From Isotricha intestinalis (Eukaryota > Ciliophora > Litostomatea > Vestibuliferida > Isotrichidae), in NCBI GenBank assembly GCA_023807065.1, contig JAJJLU010003472.1, forward strand, positions 1 to 64,000: a DNA stretch of 64,000 nucleotides, read 5' to 3'. A program made the translations under genes and the position numbers. Below, in pieces: positions 43,841 through 53,100 of this stretch. The notes beneath the pieces are model-generated. The model worked only from the letters and a program-made list of their open reading frames with translations, had not been told where the DNA came from and ran no database searches. Positions within the stretch are counted from its first letter, which is position 1. The number at the start of each line of letters is the position of its first letter.

Positions 43841-46204
43841 ATGAATATTTCATTCTTTAGAAAAAAACAAAATATCTTATTTTTATCAATAATAATATCA
43901 TTTGTAACTATAATTCACAATGAAGAAGTAAAATATAATTATTCTTCTATATTAAGCCATGAACCAAAAGTGACGGTTGATTTTATATTTGATGAAAATT
44001 ATAAAGAAAAATCAGAATCATACACATCACAAAGTGATACTTTTGACAAATATTTTTTTACATATTATGAGACAGAATTACCTTTATATAATGGTGCAAA
44101 AATGGCTTGTTATATTCCAAATAAAAAGCAATTATTAACTCTTGAAGAAAATGAAGAAAAAAATAAAACTTTAATATATAATTTATCTTTAGATTATGGA
44201 TATATTTATCTTAGAGATGTTAATAGTCTTTGTTTTACTTCTTTAATTGAAAGATGGTATTATCAAATTTGTCCTTCTAAAAAAGCAATTCAAACTCTTT
44301 CTTACAATAAAATAGATGAAAAAACTGGAAAAGAAGTTATTGAAATTAATAATTTAGGGTATTCAAAGAATTATACACATCTTTTAAATGAATATCAAAT
44401 ATTTAATAAAGAAACTGGATTTAAACTTAAAAAAGAAAATGAAAATCAATTCAGAAACATTATTGCTATAAATAATAAAGTTGTTAAAATATTTGATAAT
44501 GAAGTATTAAATGAATTTGCTAAAAATTCAAAAAATATTTTGGTTGTGTCTTATCAAATTCCAGATTTATTATTAACAAAAAGGAAAGATTTAAAAATAA
44601 ATCCATCCAAATTGAAAAATGTAACTATTGAAGAATTTGTGAAAAAAAACAAAAATTTTAGGTCAGTTGAATTACAAAGAGTAATGTTAAAAAAATTAAA
44701 TAAAAATACATTTTTATTAGATGAACCATTACCTGAAGATGTAAAATATGGTTCAATAAAAATTATAAATCAAGCAGGAAAAGATTTAACATATGAAAAT
44801 GATATATTTGTATATAAAGATGTTTTATATTGTAATACTTGTAATTTTCCAAAATGTGAATACAATCAATGTTATGTATCTGCAAGTACTTCAGAAGTTA
44901 GAAAAATTATTCAAATATTAGAAGAAAATTTAGTGTTATTAGATGATTTATTCCCAGGTACTTTTGAACAAACAAAATATGCTCTTTGGTATGGAAATGA
45001 TTTTAAAATTAGTTATGGAAAAGGTGTTATTACAGATACTTTAAATACTAATATTCAAGGATCTTTTGTTTTAGATTCTCAAAAATATAAAAAAGGAGAC
45101 TATATTATTTTATTTAAAAAAGAAATCAAAAAAAGAAAAAAAAAGATAACTAATTTAATAGCTTTTAAAAATATTTTTAATAACACTAAATATTTTACTT
45201 GTGAAATTCAAAGATTTGAAAAATATTCTATAAAAATTGATCCTTTATGTATAAAAAATTTTAATGAAATTGATATGTCAAAGAATTATTTAATTGTTTC
45301 AAAAATGAATACTCAATTTAAAAATAGAATAAAGTCAAAATATATAGACCCATTATATAAAATTTCAAAAGTAAATATTAATAATTTAAATAAAATTTCA
45401 ATTCCTTTCTCAAGAGATACAATATATTATTATGAAACTATATCTCCTATTGAATTTGATGTTCATTTTACTTTATCTATAATTAATAAAATTAAACCTT
45501 CATATATTAGTCTTTATTTAACTAGTAATAAAGATGAAGTTAATCCAAATGATTATGAAATTATATTTAATGCTAAAAGTGGTATTTTAATTAAATCCAT
45601 AAAAGATGACCAAATTATCACGTTTTATACAAATGAAAGAATGAATTTATTTACTACTAAATTACAATGTGATATTATTTTAGTAAATTCTACTATTTAT
45701 ATTAGTACACTTGATAACGAATATGAAAAACTTTCAAGTATAAAAATTAAATACAATTTAAATTCAACAAATGCAAAAATTAATTATATAAAAATAAATG
45801 AAAAAGAAAGTTCTAATTTAAAATTTCTAAATATATTTTTTCAAGATAAAATAACAAATGAACATAAAATTAATATATTTTTATATGAAAAGAAATATTT
45901 TTTTGCAGATAATATTACATTTATAGATTATTTTGAAGGAGGAGATTATTGTGAAGCAATAAAAGCAAACAGAAAAGTGAAAGTAATTTATTCATGTGAC
46001 CCAACTGGAATTAATTCAATATATGTTAAAGATGTTCATGAAGATGAAAAAAAATTATGTGAATATACATATTATGTACAATCTAAATATTTATGCAATC
46101 CAAATGTGATAATGAAAAATGTAATTAAATCAGCAGATAATCCTGTGAATTGTATACCTAAAAATGATAAATATAATCATAATTCAGAAGATTTTTTTAA
46201 ATAA
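43841..46204 (+). CDS. OS-9-like ER lectin with a split MRH domain
   Basis: OS-9/Yos9 proteins recognise trimmed N-glycans on misfolded glycoproteins in the ER and hand them to the ER-associated degradation ubiquitin ligase. I choose ATG 43841 because it gives a classical signal peptide (MNISFFRKKQNILFLSIIIS). An OS-9-type segment LPLYNGAKMACYIP leads into the first half of an MRH lectin domain (about residues 129-175: LCFTSLIERWYYQICPSK, then AIQTLSY and NNLGYS). The second half appears only at about residues 695-757 (YFEGGDYCEAIKANRKVKVI, LCEYTYYVQSKYLCNPN). About 520 residues of Cys-containing, beta-rich sequence lie between. The Gln, Arg, Glu and Tyr positions expected to bind mannose all have candidates. 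No C-terminal HDEL-type signal is present. Alternative upstream start: 43766. Confidence 0.65.
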   Translation: MNISFFRKKQNILFLSIIISFVTIIHNEEVKYNYSSILSHEPKVTVDFIFDENYKEKSESYTSQSDTFDKYFFTYYETELPLYNGAKMACYIPNKKQLLTLEENEEKNKTLIYNLSLDYGYIYLRDVNSLCFTSLIERWYYQICPSKKAIQTLSYNKIDEKTGKEVIEINNLGYSKNYTHLLNEYQIFNKETGFKLKKENENQFRNIIAINNKVVKIFDNEVLNEFAKNSKNILVVSYQIPDLLLTKRKDLKINPSKLKNVTIEEFVKKNKNFRSVELQRVMLKKLNKNTFLLDEPLPEDVKYGSIKIINQAGKDLTYENDIFVYKDVLYCNTCNFPKCEYNQCYVSASTSEVRKIIQILEENLVLLDDLFPGTFEQTKYALWYGNDFKISYGKGVITDTLNTNIQGSFVLDSQKYKKGDYIILFKKEIKKRKKKITNLIAFKNIFNNTKYFTCEIQRFEKYSIKIDPLCIKNFNEIDMSKNYLIVSKMNTQFKNRIKSKYIDPLYKISKVNINNLNKISIPFSRDTIYYYETISPIEFDVHFTLSIINKIKPSYISLYLTSNKDEVNPNDYEIIFNAKSGILIKSIKDDQIITFYTNERMNLFTTKLQCDIILVNSTIYISTLDNEYEKLSSIKIKYNLNSTNAKINYIKINEKESSNLKFLNIFFQDKITNEHKINIFLYEKKYFFADNITFIDYFEGGDYCEAIKANRKVKVIYSCDPTGINSIYVKDVHEDEKKLCEYTYYVQSKYLCNPNVIMKNVIKSADNPVNCIPKNDKYNHNSEDFFK

Positions 46205-46545
46205 AAAAATTTAAAGAATAAATTATATAAATAATTATAAAATAAAAAAATAAAAATAGAATATATTAAAAGATTATAAAAATGATTAAGAGATGATATT
46301 TTGAAAGATTGGAAGTGCTTTTTATTTAAAAAATGAGAGTTATTGGGCCATGTAACCTCTACAGTCACACGCTCTTCTAGCTCTATTAATATACTTTCTA
46401 TTATTTTTATTCTTCTCATTCTCTTTCTATGCATTTATTTTTTCTAATTCAATGAATTTATTTATTATTTTTATTATTTTTATTTTCTTTTTTTATTATT
46501 TTTTTTTATTTTTTTTCATAAAAAATATTATATTAATATTATTTA
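46205..46545. other. Intergenic region with a GC-rich island (possible small RNA, minus strand)
   Basis: Within otherwise very AT-rich spacer, about 46334-46384 is near 50% GC. On the minus strand it contains TGTGAC-TGTAGAG-GTTACA (complement of 46351-46369), a 6-bp stem with a 7-base loop, and ends in T6 (complement of 46328-46333), as a Pol III transcript would. An overlapping minus ORF (46177-46434) uses codons foreign to this genome (GAG, CGT, CCC) across the island, so I do not call it a gene. No known RNA family was recognised. Confidence 0.3.
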
Positions 46546-47388
46546 ATGTCTAATTTGGAATTTTCTAATACTGATTCTCCTAATGTTATCCATTTTTCTA
46601 ATAATAATTTCTTATCATTTGGTAAATTAGAAGATTTTCAAAATCCTATTTCTTCAAATCCTGTGAGTAATTTTGAATTAATATCAAATGATAATTATAA
46701 TAAATCTATCTCTAACTCTCAAACTTCAAAAAAATCACCTAAATTTAATATTCTTTTAGAAGAAAATAATAATAATGTTTTAAATGATATAAAAATATAT
46801 TCTCCTATTATTAAATCATCTAAATATAAATCTTTTATTTCAAATAAAAAAATAACCTGTGAATCTAGTAATTATCAATTTTTAAAGAAGAAAAAAAAAC
46901 TTATGTCAAGTGAAGAAATTGAACTTGCTAAAATTAAAAAGGAAAAAGAAGATTTTAAAAAAGAAAAATTGAAAAATGAAAAAATATATAAAAAAAGTAA
47001 GAAATATATACCTATGACAATTACTCCTTCTCCTTTAACAATACTAAAACCTTTTCATTTATCAAGTTCTTATTCTTCTAAATATTTAAAAAACAGAATG
47101 AGTTCAACTGATTATGAAATTAATAAAATAAATAATAAAATCAAAGAGAAAATTAAAAAAAAATGTGATGAATTTCAAAAAAAAGAAATGAAAACTTTTT
47201 CAGAAAAAAAATCATTTAATTATTTATTCTATAATGATATAAGCAAAAGAGAAAATAATAAATTTAGTTCTCCAATTAATTCAAAAATTATTGAAAAAAT
47301 TAATAATAATCCAATATTAGCTTTTAAAGAAAATAATTCTTTTTTTTCAAATAAAAAATCTTCTTCTTTGACATATAAAAAACAATGA
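46546..47388 (+). CDS. Small basic protein with a possible TPX2-like microtubule motif
   Basis: A 280-residue protein, Ser/Asn/Lys-rich, starting ATG 46546 and ending in TGA, the only TGA stop among the called genes; TAA follows three codons later. Residues about 122-150 are charged helix (SSEEIELAKIKKEKEDFKKE), then TPSPLTILKPFHLSSSYSS (about 164-182). That resembles the TPX2-family pattern LTxPxPFxLxT used for microtubule or kinase binding. The match is a single short motif, so I give it low weight. No membrane segments or signal peptide. It is otherwise unrecognised. Confidence 0.55.
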   Translation: MSNLEFSNTDSPNVIHFSNNNFLSFGKLEDFQNPISSNPVSNFELISNDNYNKSISNSQTSKKSPKFNILLEENNNNVLNDIKIYSPIIKSSKYKSFISNKKITCESSNYQFLKKKKKLMSSEEIELAKIKKEKEDFKKEKLKNEKIYKKSKKYIPMTITPSPLTILKPFHLSSSYSSKYLKNRMSSTDYEINKINNKIKEKIKKKCDEFQKKEMKTFSEKKSFNYLFYNDISKRENNKFSSPINSKIIEKINNNPILAFKENNSFFSNKKSSSLTYKKQ

Positions 47389-47698
47389 GAGAAGAAATAA
47401 AATATAATTAAATTAATAAATCAAAAATTTCAATATTATTTATTTTAATAAATATATATGAATTTTTTACATAAAAGGAACATTTGACTTAAATATGATG
47501 ATTATTTAAAATATAAATTATAATAAAATATTTTTTAACTATTCAATTTATTACCTTTTTTTATTTTAATATTTTTTTAAAGTGTTTAACATAATATTAA
47601 ATAAATGATAACGAAAAAAAAACAATTATTATAAATAACTAAAATTAAAAAATAAATTTCTAAAGAATTTTTAATTTTTAAATAGTTTTAACAATTGC
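47389..47698. other. Convergent intergenic spacer, 310 bases
   Basis: AT-rich sequence between the 3' ends of two convergent genes. No ORF, repeat or RNA gene recognised. Confidence 0.4.
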
Positions 47699-48301
47699 TT
47701 AATAATCATTAACTTTAATACCCCATAATTCGGGAAGATATTTAATAAAATAATTGACATTTTCTTTAGGCATTGTATAAAACATATTTTTATGAATTTC
47801 AATAAAATCAGATAAATCAATGAAAGGCTTATCCATTATTACAAATTTTATTGCCAAATCTAATTTTCTTTGAGCATATTCTTCTTTTTTGTGGAAAATT
47901 TTAACTAAAGGATGTTTTTTAATATCAATGATACTCCATAAATATTCAGGAGAAATAGTTTCATTTTCTCCTTTAATTACTTCAAAAGTATCAGTTACAT
48001 TTTCTATTAATTTTAAAGGAACTTCATCTCTAAAAATATTAGTAAATCTTTCTAAAGAAACTTGTTCTCCTGGATTTGTTCCTATAAATTTACATAATTG
48101 AGATTGTTCTTGTGAGGTTAAAAAAATTCCTAATTTTCCAAAAGCTTCATCTAATTTAATTTTTTGTATTTTTCCATCTCCAGTTCCATCTATTGTTGCT
48201 ATATAAAAAAATACTTCATTTAATCCATATATTCCTTTATGTGATCTCATTTGCATTTTCATTTTTGCTTTTATATTTTCTATTGTATTAACTACATCCA
48301 T
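47699..48301 (-). CDS. EF-hand-like (calcyphosin-type) small protein
   Basis: A 200-residue protein of helical character. An EF-hand loop is visible at about residues 38-49 (DGTGDGKIQKIK, followed by LDEAFGKLGIFLTSQE); position 12 is Lys rather than Glu, so Ca2+ binding is doubtful. A second helix-loop-helix (FIGTNPGEQVSLERFTNIFR, about 67-88) has lost its acidic ligands. The arrangement resembles calcyphosin-like and other ciliary EF-hand proteins found in doublet microtubules, where EF-hands often serve as structural clips rather than Ca2+ sensors. It could equally be a divergent centrin-superfamily member. It lies 107 bases downstream of the three-exon gene, same strand. Confidence 0.6.
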   Translation of the reverse strand: MDVVNTIENIKAKMKMQMRSHKGIYGLNEVFFYIATIDGTGDGKIQKIKLDEAFGKLGIFLTSQEQSQLCKFIGTNPGEQVSLERFTNIFRDEVPLKLIENVTDTFEVIKGENETISPEYLWSIIDIKKHPLVKIFHKKEEYAQRKLDLAIKFVIMDKPFIDLSDFIEIHKNMFYTMPKENVNYFIKYLPELWGIKVNDY

Positions 48302-48408
48302 TATACTTTTTAAAAATTTTATTTTTTTCTTTTTTATAAATTTATTATGAAAATAAAATTTAAAAATATCAAATTTATTTAAAGAATGTAATTTTTATTT
48401 TATCATTT

Positions 48409-50052
48409 TTATTGAACTATTCTTTGTCCATTTGCTGAAAGAACTCCACCTCTTTTATTGTAATTGTCATTGTCATAATTTTGATTAAAATTAGGGTTAT
48501 TAAAGTTTTGATTATTAGGATTATTGTAATTTGGATTATTAAAGTTTTGATTATTATAATTTGGATTATTAAAACCTTGATTATTAGGATTATTATAATT
48601 TGGATTATTAAAACTTTGATTATTAGGATTATTATAATTTGGATTATTAAAGCTTTGATTATTAGGATTATTATAATTTGGATTATTAAAGCTTTGATTA
48701 TTAGGATTATTATTATAACTTTGAGTAGTAGGATTATATCTTCCGTTATTTACATAACTGTTACCTTTATAATTCTCATTTGTACCATAATTTTGATTTG
48801 GAATAACTTCTGTAGCTTTTTTCATTTGGTTAATGTATTTATTGTAATAATAATCATCTACCGGACAAGTAATAGGATTGTGTCTTAATTTAGAATCTCC
48901 TAAATAACCACCTGAACTTTCATAATCAATTAAAGTTTTATGTTGTGAATCCCATCTGAAAAATCTATTCATATCTTTATCAAAATAGTCTTGTTGATTT
49001 TTAGCAAATAATAAAGAATCTCTGGCTTTATTATATAAAGGAACTGGTCTATTAGGATAAAAATAAGCCGGCATAATTAATTGTGGTCTCATATCTTCAT
49101 TTGATTGATTTAATTTATTCAAATGATCAATTTCGTTTTGATTATCTAAATATTCTTTATATAATCTTTGATTTCTCAGTTTTTCCTCTAATTTTAATCT
49201 ATCCAAATCTTTTTGATCATCAATAGGAACAAAAGTATCATCTTCTTTTTGATTTTTTAATTTCTTCTTTTCATCAGCCATAATTTTATTAAATTCATAA
49301 TCATTCTTTGCTTTAAAAGCATCTGGATTAATTGCATCTCCATATAATCCATTTAAATTAGATAAATTATCATAAATCTTATCATTTAAACCTTTTATAT
49401 GATCTTTATATCCATTATCATTATCAAAATCAATATAATTTTTTTCATCATCTGGTTCCTTTAATATCATTCTTCTTTGATTTATTAAATCTAAATTATC
49501 TTTTTGATTTTGAAGTTCTTTTTGTTTTCTTGCATCTGCCATTTCTTTATCTTTATCTCTCTCATTTAAATTAGCTAATCTTCTTCTTTCTTCTTCAAGT
49601 TCTTGTTTTCTCTAAAAATTATAAAAATATTTTACTCTTAACTCTTCTTCTTGTTTTCTTCTCATTGATTCATCTTCATATCCTTTAACCATTCCTTTTA
49701 AAAAATTTTTTCTATCCATTTCTCCATAAGCATATCTATCATTCATATAATTTATTTTCCTTTGATATTCTTCCCATTCTTTTTGAGTCATATCACCATA
49801 AGGTCTTCTTAAAGATGTTAAAAAATCCAAATCTTTTCTATATTGATTTATTTCTCTTTTTCTAAATATTTCTTCTTCTCCAAATTTCATTCCATATGGT
49901 CCCATGTTTCTATATCCTGAAGACATTGCTCTTTGACTTTTTGAATCTGTATTATTTCTATTTGGATTTGAATAATATTGATTTGGCTATATTTATTAAG
50001 TTAAAATTGATTTTTTTACATTATTATTATATTGTCGGTTTTCCATTTTCAT
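48409..50052 (-). CDS. Three-exon coiled-coil protein with 13-residue Asn/Pro repeats
   Basis: Not assigned to a family. Reading through gives three same-frame pieces separated by stops, which two short GT-AG introns remove. Exons (complement) are 50052-50020, 49986-49636 and 49611-48409, giving 528 residues. The protein starts MKMENRQYNNN. A conserved-looking segment follows (YRNMGPYGMKFGEEEIFRKR; DLDFLTSLRRPYGDMTQKEW). The coiled coil spans the second intron (RRKQEEELR then RKQELEEERRR). A Tyr/Pro-rich part (AYFYPNRPVPLYNKARDSLL) and the 13-residue repeats come next, then an end of AQSN-type residues. Extended Tyr/Pro chains plus coiled coil could suit an axonemal or cortical protein. It is divergent from the USP gene over 105 bases. 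Confidence 0.7.
48498..48714. repeat. 39-bp tandem repeat, about five and a half copies
   Basis: Near-identical 39-base units (attattaggattattataa on the + strand, continuing ttggattattaaagctttg) code for the 13-residue unit SFNNPNYNNPNNQ in the minus-strand gene. Copies differ by a few bases, and one copy lacks 12 bases. The unit is a multiple of three, so copy-number change keeps frame. Confidence 0.93.
49612..49635 (-). other. 24-base spliceosomal intron
   Basis: On the minus strand it begins GTAAAATATT and ends ATTTTTAG. It is phase 0 and 24 bases long, a multiple of three, with an in-frame TAG at its very end. Removing it joins EEELR to RKQELEEE in one continuous coiled coil. Confidence 0.88.
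49987..50019 (-). other. 33-base spliceosomal intron
   Basis: On the minus strand it begins GTAAAAAAATC and ends AAATATAG. It is phase 0 and 33 bases long, with in-frame stops. Removing it joins MKMENRQYNNN to PNQYYSNPN and supplies an upstream ATG at 50050-50052. Confidence 0.8.
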
Positions 50053-50157
50053 TTTAATTTTTATTCATTTAGGTTTTTATTATTTATATAACTTAATTTA
50101 TATTTTAATTATTGTTTAATTATTAATCACTTAAATAAAGTTAAAAAGGTAATAAAA
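50053..50157. promoter_or_regulatory. Bidirectional promoter region, repeat protein / USP
   Basis: 105 bases between the divergent start codons of the three-exon gene and the USP gene. AT-rich, no discriminating motif. Confidence 0.45.
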
Positions 50158-53100
50158 ATGGAAAATGAAAATATAAAAAATGAAAATGAAAACTCAGAAA
50201 CCAATGAAAAAACTGAAGAAACTAATTCTGAAAAAAATGAAAATCAAAATTTAATTGAAGATATAAATACAAATTCCAATCAAGAAAAAGATTTAAATTT
50301 AAATAATGCAAATAAAATCCAATATGACCCATTAAATAATGAGAATAATGAAATTAATACAAATATAAATATTCAAAATAATAATCCTAATGAAAATGAT
50401 TTTATTAACTATTTAAATGATTTGGAAAATATTTCTGAATATATGGATGTTGAAGCCTATAATAAAGTATTTATTAATAGAATAGTTCCAGATATGAATA
50501 TTGTTTTAAATACAAGTGTGTCTCCTAATGCTATTAATTATATCAAAAAAATATTCTATTTTATTTTAAAATATTTAAAAATTAGATTAAATTACTTAAA
50601 AATAATGACAAATGAAGAAATTTTTCTAATATTAAAAATTATTCTTCCAAACAATAAAATTTATATTTTTAATAATTTTTATCAAAATGATATTCAATCA
50701 ATAAATATTCTTGAACAAAACATTTTATTTCCTATTCTTCAAACTTTATGTCCTCAAATGAATCATATTGGTAATTCATATAAAAAAATAATGAATACTT
50801 GTGTATTATATAAATATATTCTTGAATTTCTGTATCAAGAAAATTTTTTAAATAAATTTTATGAAGAAATTTTAATAAAACCTGAAATTGAAATGATTTT
50901 TTTTTGTAATTGTTATTATAGTCTCTCTTCTTGTTTTTATTATTATGATAAAGAATATTTGCTTAAAGATAATTTAACAATAAAATACATTAAATTAATG
51001 AATCAAAGATATGATTATTTATTGTTAAATGAAATAAAGGATAATAAAACAGAAATGGTTGTAATTCTCTATAATAAATTAATGATTGATTTAAATATTA
51101 TTAATAAAGTTTATTTAGATTTAAAAGATGAATATTTAGATGATTTTAAATGTTTTTTATCAAAAGATTTAGAATATTCATATAAATATTTAAAATCAAA
51201 TAATTTAGAAACAAGAATAAGTGGAATTTCTTTTTTATCAAATTTATGTGTTAATATTGAAAATAATCAAATATTTTCTCAATATGATAATTATCAAGAA
51301 ATTATTGAATTAAAAAAGGAATGTTTTCTAAATTTTTTATTTAAAATAGATTTTTATAATTTAATTTTTGGAGAAAACATTCATGAAGCAATTTTATCAA
51401 GAGCATCTCCTTTATTAGTTTTTCTATATAAAAATAACAAATTATCTTCAGAAGATATTACAAATTTATGGAAATTTTATCAAGAAAAACATCAAAGTAT
51501 TGGAGAAAGTATTCTTAAGGTTTTCAGTGAATTAATTCATGTATTTTCAAATGAACATTCAAATTTTGTTTTGAAAATTATTTCAGATATGAATTATAAA
51601 GATATCAATGAACATACATTAAAAATTTTAGAAAATTTTAATTTTGTTAATGTTCGAAATGAAAATTTATTAAGAATTTTATTTAAATTTTCAAATGAAA
51701 ATTCTTATTATAGTGGATTAGCAGTAAATGTTATTTTAAAATGTAGGATTTTATTATGTAATATTTTATTAAAAAAAGAATATAAAAATGATTTAGTTAA
51801 ATTTGTTAAAAAATGTATTTATGGAATTGGATGTAATAACATTGTTAATACATATTTATCTCTATTAGACACATTATTAAAAAATATTAAATTAAATGAT
51901 AAAAAAGAAATATATCAAGCTTTTCATCAAAGTATTGAAGATTATACAAGTCTAATTAAATATTTAGATACCAAATTGACTTTAACTTCTACAATATTAT
52001 ATTCTTTAATAGATATAAAAAAAGAAATTTTATTTTTTTCTTCTGAAATTGATAATATACAAAAAAATATAATTAATAGGAAAAATGATGTAGAAAATCT
52101 TTTAAATGTAAATGATATAATGAATGATTATGATGAACATAGATTCAATTTAGAAAATGAAAATCCAAAAATAAATGAAGAAGTGCATAATCAAAATAAT
52201 AATATAAATAATAATCAAAATCAACATAATAATTTAGACTTAACTCAAAGTACAGAAAAAACTTTAGAAGACAATAATCAAATTGACATTGATAATGAAA
52301 ATATTGATATGAATGAAAATGAAAATTCTTTTAGTTCTATTTCAACTGATATTTCAAATATTGAAAAAACTAAAAGAATTATTATTCAAAACTTTATTGA
52401 TTCTTATCAAAAAGAATTACAATTAAAAGATTTTTCTTTAAAAGATAATTATGATTTTGTCTTTAGAAAACTAAAATTAAATTTTCAAGGTCAAAATTAT
52501 TATTCTTTTATCACTCTTTTATTATCATTTTTAAAAAGTTTAATTTTTACATCTTCTTTAACTTTAACTAAACAACAAATTGAATTTTTATATATTATAT
52601 TAGTTAAACAAAGAGTAGATGAAAATGAAGCTAATATTTTTTATAATTTCTTTTCAGAAATAATTAAATATCAATTTTTATCAAAATCAAATTTTCTTTA
52701 TGAAGAAAATATTTGCTATTTATGTTTAGATTTATTTTATAAAGATGATACATTATTAAATGTAACTTATCCTGCTTTTGATTTAATTAAAAATTTCTTT
52801 ATTTATATAAATTCAATTCATAATAATATAATGTTTAACACTAATAGTAATAGGATTGTTTCTATTAATAAATTTGATTGTTTAAGTTCTTTTAAGACAA
52901 TTTGGAGGATTTATTTATTAACCACAAATGAAAAAATTGCAGAAGAATCTTTATTATTATTAAATAATATTGTTTCAATAGTTTCTAAAAATATTGATGA
53001 TAGAAAGATGTTATTTGATGATATATTTAAAGAATTATCTATTTATCAAACTTATGTTTTAAAATATCCAGAATTTAAACTAATAATAAATAAATTATTA

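Noticed and set aside
46328..46390. tRNA-Tyr, because the minus strand contains GACTGTAGA
   Set aside because: The anticodon stem does not pair in that register, no acceptor stem can be formed, and no TTCRA loop follows.
46177..46434. 85-codon minus-strand ORF over the GC-rich island
   Set aside because: Its codons in the island (GAG, CGT, CCC, GTG) are unlike this genome, the rest is Phe/Leu/Ile-rich spacer translation, and no family is recognisable. The island is better explained as non-coding.
48481..48888. 135-codon plus-strand ORF made of Ile/Trp repeats
   Set aside because: It is the antisense shadow of the 39-base repeat of the minus-strand gene.
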